Positions 47,487 to 56,576 of a stretch of DNA of 64,000 bases are shown here, one piece after another (position 1 is the first letter of the stretch; each line of letters opens with the position of its first letter). The stretch is taken from contig NZ_CP035108.1 in the NCBI RefSeq assembly GCF_004087915.1, positions 1,426,001-1,490,000 of the forward strand, in the 5' to 3' direction. A program made the position numbers and the translations under genes. The notes under the pieces are model-generated. The model did not search any database, was not told where the DNA came from, and was given only the letters and a program-made list of their open reading frames with translations. The stretch comes from Geovibrio thiophilus (lineage in GTDB: Bacteria > Chrysiogenota > Deferribacteres > Deferribacterales > Geovibrionaceae).

Positions 47487-48335
47487 TTAAAGAAATATAT
47501 CGACGGCTGTAAAGAGGAATATGGTAACACTGATGTATGCGTTCAGATTGAAGAACGCCATATCCAGCTTTGAGAGATCATTCGGCTTGAGGATAGCGTG
47601 CTGATACAGCATGAAAATACCTGTGAGAAGAACTCCTGCGAGGTATATCCACCCGAGCCCGAACATGAACTTGGCTGAAAAGAAAATCAGGAAAGCCAGA
47701 GCGTGCAGGACACGGGCGAGGTTCAGTGAACCTGTGACGCCGATGTATCTGGGGATCGAGTGAAGATTTTCCTTTCTGTCGAAGTCTATGTCCTGACAGG
47801 CGTAAACTATGTCGAACCCTGCCGCCCATAGAAGAACCGCAAGTCCGAGCATCACTATGGATGTGCTCACTTCACCCCTTACTGCAACCCATGCGCCTAT
47901 GGGAGCAAGCCCCAGTGCCACGCCGAGAACAACATGGCAAAGGAAAGTAAAGCGCTTGGTGTATGAGTAAAGCATAAATATTCCCAGCGGGATAGGGGAG
48001 AGCCAGAAGCAGAGCGGATTCAGCATATACGCGGCGAACAGATAAACCGCAAATGATATTGCCGTGTAGATTCCCGCTTCTTTTCTGCTTATTCTGCCTG
48101 CGGGTATGTCTCTCTTTGCTGTTCTGGGGTTGCGGGCATCAATTGCCGCATCCGCCAGCCTGTTGAAGCCCATAGCGCCGGAACGTGCGCCGAGCACGGC
48201 TGTTACTATCCATAAAACTGTTGAAAGGGAAGGCAGACCCTCAGCCGCAAGAAGCATTCCCGTGAAGGCGAAGGGGAGGGCGAACAGAGTATGTTCCACC
48301 TTTATCATGCTTAAAAATGTCTTAAATTTTTCCAA
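47487..48335 (-). CDS. mqnP: UbiA-family prenyltransferase, MqnP-like
   Basis: A 282-residue membrane prenyltransferase with about eight helices. Both aspartate-rich prenyl-diphosphate motifs are visible: GFNRLADAAIDARNPRTAKR (first) and VYACQDIDFDRKENLHSIPR (second). The AxDxxxD-like spacing and the GFNRL start fit the UbiA/MqnP branch that attaches a polyprenyl chain to an aromatic quinone precursor in the inner membrane. The adjacent ubiX and heme genes support a respiratory-cofactor role. Choice of MqnP over UbiA is by context and similarity to futalosine-pathway enzymes, so moderate. Confidence 0.85.
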   Translation of the reverse strand: MEKFKTFLSMIKVEHTLFALPFAFTGMLLAAEGLPSLSTVLWIVTAVLGARSGAMGFNRLADAAIDARNPRTAKRDIPAGRISRKEAGIYTAISFAVYLFAAYMLNPLCFWLSPIPLGIFMLYSYTKRFTFLCHVVLGVALGLAPIGAWVAVRGEVSTSIVMLGLAVLLWAAGFDIVYACQDIDFDRKENLHSIPRYIGVTGSLNLARVLHALAFLIFFSAKFMFGLGWIYLAGVLLTGIFMLYQHAILKPNDLSKLDMAFFNLNAYISVTIFLFTAVDIFL

Positions 48336-48348
48336 TTTTAGTCACCAA

Positions 48349-49302
48349 TCAACTGAGAATGATATTATAAATGCTTTCGGCGAAGTCGTCCGAAGCGTTG
48401 AGGCTTTCTGTTCTCGTTATATTTATTCCCTTAGTCTTTATGTGGCTGATATATTCCTCATCAAGCTCAATGAGCGTTTCAATATGATCTGAAATAAATG
48501 AGATCGGCACCACTATTATATTATCCGTGCCCGCGTCCGCAAGCTGCTCAAGTTTTGCCGAGGTTTCAGGTCCCAGCCATTTCACCGGACCCGTGCGGCT
48601 CTGGTAGGCGAGGGAGTGGTTGTAGTGGCGGAGCATATCCTTGATATAGCTGATCTGCTCCTCCAGATGTACTGTGTAGAGATCCCCTTTTGCGAGGGTG
48701 TATTCCGGCAGCGAGTGGGCGGAGTATAGGATGTGGCATTCTGTGAGAGGTTTCCCGAGAGATTCCGCCGCCTTGTATATTCTGGCTATGAGACAGCTGT
48801 TGTAGCTTTCGTTGAGGTGCCAGAAGGGGATACGTTTCATATGCCCTTTGACGCTCACGGTTTTGAGCTTTTCCTCAAACCTTTTGAAGCAGAGTCCGCT
48901 TGTGGTATAGGAATCCTGCGGGTACATGGTCATCACATATATATTGCCGAACTCGGAGCCGTCCAGCCTGTCCAGCTCGTCTTCAATATACGGATGGTAG
49001 TAGCACATGCCTGTTCTGACCTCAAGCTCTCTGCCTGTTTTGGCATAGTATACTGCGGCTGTTTTTTCCAGAACGGTTTTCATGTGTCTTAGCTGAGGTG
49101 AGGAGCCGCCCATTTTTTCATATAAGGGGGCGACTTTTTTGGAACGGGATTTCGCTATGACTCCCGCAAGAATATTCTGCGCCCATGTGCCGATCCTGAA
49201 ATCTATTATGGTGCGGTCTGAAAAAAGATTCTTAAGAAAGGGGCGGATCGCCTCAATCGAGTCGGGTCCGCCCATGTACATAGCGAAGAGAAGGTCTTTC
49301 AT
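48349..49302 (-). CDS. hemH: Ferrochelatase
   Basis: A 317-residue HemH that inserts iron into a porphyrin in heme synthesis. Family marks are LLFAMYMGGPDSIEAIRPFL at the N-terminus, YSAHSLPEYTLAKGDLY with the metal-handling His, AYQSRTGPVKWLGPET and VVPISFISDHIETLIELDEE with the catalytic His-Glu. It overlaps hemE by one base (TAATG), so the two are translationally coupled. It could insert iron in protoporphyrin or in coproporphyrin depending on pathway; the neighbours do not decide this. Confidence 0.95.
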   Translation of the reverse strand: MKDLLFAMYMGGPDSIEAIRPFLKNLFSDRTIIDFRIGTWAQNILAGVIAKSRSKKVAPLYEKMGGSSPQLRHMKTVLEKTAAVYYAKTGRELEVRTGMCYYHPYIEDELDRLDGSEFGNIYVMTMYPQDSYTTSGLCFKRFEEKLKTVSVKGHMKRIPFWHLNESYNSCLIARIYKAAESLGKPLTECHILYSAHSLPEYTLAKGDLYTVHLEEQISYIKDMLRHYNHSLAYQSRTGPVKWLGPETSAKLEQLADAGTDNIIVVPISFISDHIETLIELDEEYISHIKTKGINITRTESLNASDDFAESIYNIILS

Positions 49303-50309
49303 TAAACGCCTTTAACTATATCCACAAGGTGCTTAACATTTTCAACCGGAGTCTGCGGCATTATACCGTGACCGAGGTTGAAGATGTGCCCCTTAAGTGA
49401 TTTTCCTTCTTCAAGGATGATGTTTGCGTATTTTGTTATAGTGGCTTTATCCGCAAAAAGAAGCGCCGGATCCATGTTCCCCTGAAGGACAAACTTGTGC
49501 TCCAGTGCGGCATCCGCCTGTTTAAGACTGGTTTTCCAGTCTACGCCGAGGGCAGCGCAGTTCAGGTTTTTGATCAGCGGGTAGAAGGATGAACTGTCCT
49601 TAGCGAAGTAGATGAAGTGTGCGCCCTTTACGGATTCGGCGACTCTCTGTACATAGGGGAATATGAATTCTTCATATTCATAGGTGGAAACAAGCCCTGC
49701 CCATGTGTCAAACATCTGCACAACGGGGCAGCCGCTGTCGACCTGTGCCTGAAGATAGGAGATGGTGTTGTCCGTGAGTTTCTCCATCAGCACGGTATAG
49801 GCTTTTGTATTGTTGTGCATAAGCTTTTTAACTTCAAGGAAGCTTTTTGAGCCTTCACCCTCTATCATGTAGCAGGCGAGGGTGAACGGAGCGCCGGAGA
49901 AGCCTATAAGCGGTACATTCAGCTTGCTGATCATAAGCTTGATGGCGTCCATGACGAACTTAAGCTCTGTTTTGGGGTTGACAAGCCTCATCCTGTCGGC
50001 GTCCTCAAGGGTTCTTACAGGGTTTGATATATATGGAGCGGGTTTAAAATCCAGATTAACGCCCATAGGCTCAATCGGAACAAGAATATCGGAAAAAAGT
50101 ATAGCGCAGTCCAGTCCGAAAGCGTCTATGGGCTGAAGTACAACTTCGCAAGCCAGTTCGGGTGTTTTGCAGAGCTCAAGGAAGCTGACCTTGCTTCTTA
50201 CGTCTCTGTATTCCTTCATGTATCTGCCTGCCTGTCTCATAAGCCAGATGGGCGGTCTTTCTGTTTTTTCCCCGTTCAGCGTTCTTAATAAAAGGTCATT
50301 GAAAGCCAT
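49302..50309 (-). CDS. hemE: Uroporphyrinogen decarboxylase
   Basis: A 335-residue HemE that converts uroporphyrinogen III to coproporphyrinogen III. It has the N-terminal substrate loop ERPPIWLMRQAGRYMKEYRD, DCAILFSDILVPIEPMG, and GFSGAPFTLACYMIEGEGSK, all diagnostic, with the catalytic Asp in SDIL. It is the first gene of the minus-strand operon that runs through hemH, mqnP and ubiX to the HDOD and lipoprotein genes. The promoter should lie in the 267-bp gap shared with divergent serA. Confidence 0.96.
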   Translation of the reverse strand: MAFNDLLLRTLNGEKTERPPIWLMRQAGRYMKEYRDVRSKVSFLELCKTPELACEVVLQPIDAFGLDCAILFSDILVPIEPMGVNLDFKPAPYISNPVRTLEDADRMRLVNPKTELKFVMDAIKLMISKLNVPLIGFSGAPFTLACYMIEGEGSKSFLEVKKLMHNNTKAYTVLMEKLTDNTISYLQAQVDSGCPVVQMFDTWAGLVSTYEYEEFIFPYVQRVAESVKGAHFIYFAKDSSSFYPLIKNLNCAALGVDWKTSLKQADAALEHKFVLQGNMDPALLFADKATITKYANIILEEGKSLKGHIFNLGHGIMPQTPVENVKHLVDIVKGV

Positions 50310-50576
50310 TTAGTTCTCCGTGAAATTTTTTTGATACCATTACGATTGCCATGAAACTATACCAACACATAAGCGGGTTGCCAAGTTAATTAGTAAAGCT
50401 CCGTATGTAAAAATTATGATTCGGATAAATTAAAGGTGTTTTCATTTGTTAATTCCGTTCTATTTCGGTTAATATTTAGTATCTTATTGCGATCCGGCAG
50501 GCGTTTTGTTAATCTGTACGCTCCCCCTGAAGCATACACGGCGGGACGTAAACTATAGCTATGAAGAGGGCAGCGA

Positions 50577-52199
50577 ATGGCACAATTTGATGTAATAATT
50601 ACGGATCATATCTCCGAGGAAGGGGTTAAGATACTTCAGAACGCAGGGGATATTAACGTTGACATCAGAGCCGGCATTAAAAATGACGACCTGAAAAAAA
50701 TCATAGGCAACTACGACGCGGCAATCACCAGAAGCGGAACAACCGTTACCGCTGATTTAATCGAAAATCCCGGAAAACTCAAGCTTCTCGGACGCGCGGG
50801 TGTCGGTCTTGATAACGTGGACATCGAAGCTGCCAGCAAAAAAGGCATAATCGTTATGAACGCCCCCACAGGCAACACTCTTGCCGCGACGGAGCTTACC
50901 ATGGGCATGATGCTTGCGGCTGTGAGGAAAATCCCCGCTGCGAACGACTCTGTAAAATCCATCAAATGGGACAGAAAGAAGTTTATGGGTATTCAGCTCC
51001 ACGGCAAAACCCTCGGCATAGTCGGGCTCGGACGCATAGGCGGAAATGTTGCTATCAGAGCGAAAAGCTTTGGCATGAAGATTGTCTCCTTTGATCCTTA
51101 TATAAAACAGGCTAAGGCTGATGCTTTGGGTGTTACTCTCTGTGAAAGCCTTGAGCAGGTTCTTAAGCAGGCGGATGTAATCACCTTCCACACTCCGCTC
51201 ACTGATGAAACCAAAAACCTGATCACTAAGAAAGAAATAGATATGATGAAGGACAATGTCGTGATCATAAACTGCGCCAGAGGCGGCATAGTTAATGAGG
51301 ACGATCTCTACGATGCCCTTGTCTCCGGCAAGGTGTTCTCTGCCGCTGTGGATGTTTTCACGAAAGAACCGCTCGGCGAAAACAGGCTCCTTACCCTTGA
51401 CAATCTTTTTGTCACACCTCACATAGGCGCAAACACGGAGGAAGGGCAGAGGGATGTTGCGCTTCTTATCTGCCAGCAGGTGGTAAATGCTCTGCACGGC
51501 AAATCATATGAAAACGCTGTTAATATTCCCTTTATGAAGTCTCAGCTCAGCATCGAAATGCAGAAGTACTTTGAACTCATCGAAAGAATGGGGCATCTTC
51601 TCGCACAGCTCACAAAAGGTAGACCTGAAAGAGTGGAAGTGACAATGGTGGGTCACAAGTTTGACGAAGACTTCTTTGAGAGAACCTTTGACACTCCCTT
51701 CAATTTTCAGGCTTTCACTATCGCGGGTCTCAGAGGACTTCTTGAGTTCAACGTGAAGGAGACTGTTTCCTACATAAACGCTCCCTACATCGCAAAAGAC
51801 AGAGGGATCGACATTCAGGAAAGCAAAACCCACGCATACGGTAAATTTAACGATCTGCTTGTTATGAAAGTGAAAACCGACAAGGAAGAGAAGGTGATAG
51901 GCGGAACCGTTTTTCCCGACGGCTACGGACGCATTACCATATTTGATCAGTTCTTTCTTGATATGATATGTCAGGGTACATACATCTATATCAGAAACAG
52001 CGACACCCCCGGCGTTGTGGGCAAGATAGGAACTCTTCTAGGCAACAACAACATCAACATAGCAGGCTTTGAACTCAGCCGTCTGAAAGGCGGGGATGCC
52101 ATATCCTTCATCTCCGTTGACAGTGAGGTTCCGAAGTCTGTTCTTGATCAGATTCAGGCGATCCCCGGCATAATTGAAGCCAAGGTCGTTACTCTTTAA
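50577..52199 (+). CDS. serA: D-3-phosphoglycerate dehydrogenase
   Basis: A 540-residue long-form SerA, the first step of serine synthesis. The NAD-binding domain shows GKTLGIVGLGRIGGNVAIRA, the active-site residues lie in INCARGGIVNEDDL and TPHIGANTEEGQRDV, and the C-terminal part has the intervening ASB domain (about 320-455) and an ACT domain (RNSDTPGVVGKIGTLLGNNN onward) that binds serine for feedback control. The start has AGAGGG eight bases upstream. It is monocistronic; a hairpin (52239-52266) and then repeat sequences follow. Confidence 0.96.
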   Translation: MAQFDVIITDHISEEGVKILQNAGDINVDIRAGIKNDDLKKIIGNYDAAITRSGTTVTADLIENPGKLKLLGRAGVGLDNVDIEAASKKGIIVMNAPTGNTLAATELTMGMMLAAVRKIPAANDSVKSIKWDRKKFMGIQLHGKTLGIVGLGRIGGNVAIRAKSFGMKIVSFDPYIKQAKADALGVTLCESLEQVLKQADVITFHTPLTDETKNLITKKEIDMMKDNVVIINCARGGIVNEDDLYDALVSGKVFSAAVDVFTKEPLGENRLLTLDNLFVTPHIGANTEEGQRDVALLICQQVVNALHGKSYENAVNIPFMKSQLSIEMQKYFELIERMGHLLAQLTKGRPERVEVTMVGHKFDEDFFERTFDTPFNFQAFTIAGLRGLLEFNVKETVSYINAPYIAKDRGIDIQESKTHAYGKFNDLLVMKVKTDKEEKVIGGTVFPDGYGRITIFDQFFLDMICQGTYIYIRNSDTPGVVGKIGTLLGNNNINIAGFELSRLKGGDAISFISVDSEVPKSVLDQIQAIPGIIEAKVVTL

Positions 52200-52238
52200 T
52201 ATTAATTATTGCGTCAGCAGTATAACTTCGGCAGGAAT

Positions 52239-52266
52239 CCGGACGGCGGACAAGCCCGCCCTCCGG
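52239..52266 (+). terminator. GC-rich hairpin after serA
   Basis: CCGGACGGCGG-ACAAGC-CCGCCCTCCGG forms an 11-bp stem with one mismatch. It starts 40 bp after the serA stop. There is no T-run, so it may be a weak terminator or another intergenic palindrome. Confidence 0.5.
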
Positions 52267-52330
52267 AGGAAGCCTTACACGGATAGAAGGGCGGTATTAT
52301 TGCCGCTTCAATCTTATAAATCCCCCTCTG

Positions 52331-52360
52331 TCCCCCTTTATTAAAGGGGGAAGTTATTGC
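52331..52360 (+). repeat. CCCCCTTTATTAAAGGGGG palindromic repeat, copy 2
   Basis: The same 30 bases as at 11155-11184, including the flanking AGTTATTGC; a degenerate CCCCTCTG stretch precedes it. Confidence 0.8.
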
Positions 52361-52387
52361 AGTTAAAATCATAACAGCTTTTTCCCG

Positions 52388-52458
52388 GTCATTCTGAACG
52401 AAGTGAAGAATCTCCTGTTTGATTAGGCCGGGGCTCTTCGCTCGTGCTCAGAGTGACG
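52388..52458 (+). repeat. Imperfect inverted REP-like repeat (TCATTCTGAACGAAG type)
   Basis: Left arm TCATTCTGAACGAAGTGAAG and right arm CTTCGCTCGTGCTCAGAGTG are imperfect reverse complements. This sequence type recurs in intergenic regions of many bacterial genomes; only one copy is present here. Confidence 0.65.
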
Positions 52459-52489
52459 CATGGGGCGGGGATAAGAATATTTTTGATTT

Positions 52490-52887
52490 TTCCACGGATG
52501 GAAGTGCGCCGTGCGTAGCGAAGGTTTGCTTTGCAAACCGCGAGCGTGTACAGAAATCCGACAGGATGTGCGGATTTCTGTTATAAAATCAGAGATTGTT
52601 TTATCCTATAAGGGTTCGCAGAGACGCAAATGGTCTACATTTCCACGGATGGAAGTGCGCCGTGCGTAGCGAAGGTTTGCTTTGCAAACCGCGAGCGTGT
52701 ACAGAAATCCGACAGGATGTGCGGATTTCTGTTATAAAATCAGAGATTGTTTTATCCTATAAGGGTTCGCAGAGACGCAAATGGTCTACATTTCCACGGA
52801 TGGAAGTGCGCCGTGCGTAGCGAAGGTTTGCTTTGCAAACCGCGAGCGTGTACAGAAATCCGACAGGATGTGCGGATTTCTGTTATA
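52490..52887 (+). repeat. Tandem repeat array B: 151-bp unit, two full copies and a truncated third
   Basis: Units start at 52490, 52641 and 52792; copies appear identical where they overlap. The core has GCGCCGTGCGTAGCGAAG, hairpin 1 (52523-52539: GGTTTGC-TTT-GCAAACC), GCGAGCGTGTAC, and hairpin 2 (52551-52580: CAGAAATCCG-ACAGGATGTG-CGGATTTCTG), then GTTATAAAAT and a short linker (GAGATTGTTTTATCC ... GGGTTCGCAGAGACGC) homologous to the first part of the linker in array A. Copy 3 stops just after GTTATA, inside the stop codon of the minus-strand diguanylate cyclase gene. Conserved and changed positions relative to array A are described under findings. Confidence 0.93.
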
Positions 52888-53809
52888 AGACGGTCACTCT
52901 GTCCCTGCCGTCACGTTTGCTTATGTAGAGAGCCTTGTCTGCATTCTGGATCATCTCTTCGGAATGGGAAAATTTCGGGTCAAACTCTGTAACGCCTGCG
53001 CTGAAGGTTATTTTGAAGCAGCCTGTCTCACTTTCAAAAACTATGCTTTTCAGCCCTTCCTTGATCCTTTCTATGGCGATTACGGCGTGTGCCGTATCTG
53101 TTTCGGGAAAAACTATTGCAAATTCCTCTCCGCCGTATCTGGCTGCTATGTCGGTTTCACGTATATTTTCGCCGATGATAACCGCAAAGGCTCTGAGAAC
53201 CTCATCCCCTTTGGGGTGCCCGTAAGTGTCGTTGACTTTTTTGAAGAAGTCCAGATCAAGCAGGGTTACGGTGAATTTATTGCCGTATCGTTTTGATTTA
53301 TCAAATTCGCTTTTAAGTTTGTCTTTAAAATAGGAGTGGTTGTACAGAAGTGTGAGACCGTCTTTCTTCGCCATCTGCTCAAGAAATTCGTTCTGCTCAA
53401 GAACGTTTGTGGATGCGAAAGCCAGTTCAAACACCGTGTTTTCGAGTTCTTCGGTTTTTTTCTGAAGCTCAACGGTCATGGCAAAGTATTTCACAAGGGT
53501 ATTGTAATGGATTATGAGATCCTCCACAGGGTCATCCGTGTGAGTGAACTCAAAGAAAAAGTCCTTGGAAAGTGACAGAAACTGATGATCAAACTCCCTG
53601 TTTGCTATGAAAAGGAAGAAGTTTTCATTCACCATCATCGAAGCGAGCTTTTCAACTGTGTCCGTTTTGCGCACCTCATAAATGATAACCCTAGGACCGT
53701 CCTCAGACTGTGCGCAATCCCATTCGACGCTTTCCGGAAAAAGCTGTTTCAGTGTTTCTGTTGTTTCTTCACTTTGTGTGCAGCGGTAAACTGTAGGGTT
53801 AACCTGCAT
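52883..53809 (-). CDS. Diguanylate cyclase (GGDEF domain)
   Basis: A 308-residue protein with a C-terminal GGDEF domain that makes cyclic di-GMP. The active site reads ARYGGEEFAIVFPETD, the GGEEF variant, and the inhibitory I-site RETD lies five residues before it, so feedback control by product is likely. The domain start DGLTLLYNHSYFKDKL is typical. The first 150 residues form an unrecognised N-terminal module with a coiled segment (VELQKKTEELENTVFELA) linking to GGDEF; no signal or membrane segment. The stop codon lies in the end of repeat array B. It overlaps lysS by 11 bp and is co-transcribed with it. Confidence 0.93.
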   Translation of the reverse strand: MQVNPTVYRCTQSEETTETLKQLFPESVEWDCAQSEDGPRVIIYEVRKTDTVEKLASMMVNENFFLFIANREFDHQFLSLSKDFFFEFTHTDDPVEDLIIHYNTLVKYFAMTVELQKKTEELENTVFELAFASTNVLEQNEFLEQMAKKDGLTLLYNHSYFKDKLKSEFDKSKRYGNKFTVTLLDLDFFKKVNDTYGHPKGDEVLRAFAVIIGENIRETDIAARYGGEEFAIVFPETDTAHAVIAIERIKEGLKSIVFESETGCFKITFSAGVTEFDPKFSHSEEMIQNADKALYISKRDGRDRVTVL

Positions 53810-55274
53810 CCTCCGGTCTCATATGGGGGAAGAGAATGACTTCTCTTATGGACTGGCTGTCTGTGAGCAGCATCACCAGTCTGTCTATACCGAGTCCTGC
53901 GCCTGCCGTGGGCGGAAGTCCGTATTCAAGCGCACGGATGTAGTCACTGTCCATAGCGTGGGCTTCTTCATCGCCCGCTTCTTTTTCAGCAACCTGTTTT
54001 TCAAATCTTTCCTTTTGGTCTATGGGGTCGTTAAGCTCATTAAAACCGTTGGAAATCTCGAATCCGCCGATGAAAAGCTCATAGCGCTCGGTAATTTCCG
54101 GATTATCCTTTTTTGATTTGGCAAGAGGGGAAACCTCTTTAGGATAATCTGTAATAAATATCGGATCAAAAAGTTTTTCCTCAACTGTATTTTCAAAAAT
54201 TTCCAGAACTATTCTTCCTCTGCCCCAACTGTCATTGATGAAAATGCCTAAGCCCTCTGCGGTTTTTCTTGCCGAGTCGTAATCCGCAAGCTGCTCCGGA
54301 GTAATGTCTTTTCCGCCGAGTTCAACGACAGCCTGTTCCATCGTCATCCTTTTCCAAGGAGACTCAAGATCTATTATACGCCCGTTGAAGGGGATTTTCG
54401 CTGTTCCGCATATTTTCACGGCAATATTTCTCACGAAGGTTTCGATCATGTCCATAAGGTCATGGTAGTCGGCATATGCCATGTACCACTCGATCATGGT
54501 GAATTCGGGGTTGTGGCGTGTGGACAGTCCTTCGTTGCGGAAGCTTCTGTTTATCTCAAAAACACGCTCAAAGCCGCCGATGACAAGCCTTTTCAGGTAA
54601 AGCTCCGGCGCTATGCGCATGAACAGGGGCATATCCAGCGCATTGTGGTGAGTAACAAAAGGTTTTGCCGTGGCGCCGCCCGCTATTGGCTGCATCATAG
54701 GTGTTTCGACCTCCATGAAGTCTTTGGACAGGAAGAAGTTTCTCACTTCCTGTATGATAGCGCTTCTTTTGCGGAAAATGTCACGGACATTATCATTAAC
54801 TATGAGATCGACATATCTTCTGCGGTATCTCTGCTCAACGTCTTTAAGACCGTGAAACTTCTCCGGAAGGTCTCTGAGAGCCTTGGTCAGGAGGCTGAAT
54901 TTTTCTGCGTAAACGGTAAGCTCGCCTGTTTTTGTTTTGAAGAGGAAGCCGGAGATGCTCACAAAGTCGCCGACGTCGGTGAGCTCAAATACATTGTACT
55001 GCTCCTCCGTTATGTCGCCTTTCTTGATGTAAGCCTGAAGATTTCCCGTTCTGTCTTTAAGGTTCAGGAAAGTTATTTTGCCGAACTGCCTGACCGCCAT
55101 GATGCGTCCGGCAACGGTAAATGTGTATTTCTTTTCAAGAAGTTCATGTCCGTCAGTGTTTTCAAACCTTTCGGACACTTCTTTTATACTGAATGGAACC
55201 TTGAATGAGTTTACATAGGGTTGAACTTTATTTTCTGCCAGTTTTTGAAGCTTTTCCAGACGGTGCTGATCCAT
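53799..55274 (-). CDS. lysS: Lysyl-tRNA synthetase, class II
   Basis: A 491-residue class II LysRS. The N-terminal OB-fold anticodon domain (about residues 45-150) includes VAGRIMAVRQFGKITFLNLK; the catalytic domain has motif 2 (FRNEGLSTRHNPEFTMIEWY) and motif 3 (GLGIDRLVMLLTDSQSIREV), with the typical C-terminal PTAGAGLGIDRL. Length and domain order are standard. It is upstream of the diguanylate cyclase gene on the minus strand (11-bp overlap). Confidence 0.96.
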   Translation of the reverse strand: MDQHRLEKLQKLAENKVQPYVNSFKVPFSIKEVSERFENTDGHELLEKKYTFTVAGRIMAVRQFGKITFLNLKDRTGNLQAYIKKGDITEEQYNVFELTDVGDFVSISGFLFKTKTGELTVYAEKFSLLTKALRDLPEKFHGLKDVEQRYRRRYVDLIVNDNVRDIFRKRSAIIQEVRNFFLSKDFMEVETPMMQPIAGGATAKPFVTHHNALDMPLFMRIAPELYLKRLVIGGFERVFEINRSFRNEGLSTRHNPEFTMIEWYMAYADYHDLMDMIETFVRNIAVKICGTAKIPFNGRIIDLESPWKRMTMEQAVVELGGKDITPEQLADYDSARKTAEGLGIFINDSWGRGRIVLEIFENTVEEKLFDPIFITDYPKEVSPLAKSKKDNPEITERYELFIGGFEISNGFNELNDPIDQKERFEKQVAEKEAGDEEAHAMDSDYIRALEYGLPPTAGAGLGIDRLVMLLTDSQSIREVILFPHMRPEDAG

Positions 55275-55540
55275 GTTGAATGTGTTTTCTCCTTAATGAT
55301 TGCCTGCGGTGAAACCCTTTGCTGCGGCAGATTCCAAAGGCAGGATATAATATATGAATAGTGTGTTTTACTCATCTTAATGTGTTGACTTGTTATACAA
55401 AAATCTTTAATCTATTACAAGAAAGAAATTTTTTATGACCTTTCCGGCATTTTAACTTGTCTTTATTTTGCCGAAACCGTCACAATAATTGTTGCATAAG
55501 CATGAGTTTTGATTTATTTCACCATGCAAGCCGGAGGTAA

Positions 55541-56569
<1,029 letters not shown>

Positions 56570-56576
56570 TTCGCCA

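Noticed and set aside
52596-52992. Two overlapping ORFs starting MFYPIRVRRDANGLHFHG in array B
   Set aside because: Same artefact: identical frames through tandem copies, and the second runs antisense into the diguanylate cyclase gene.
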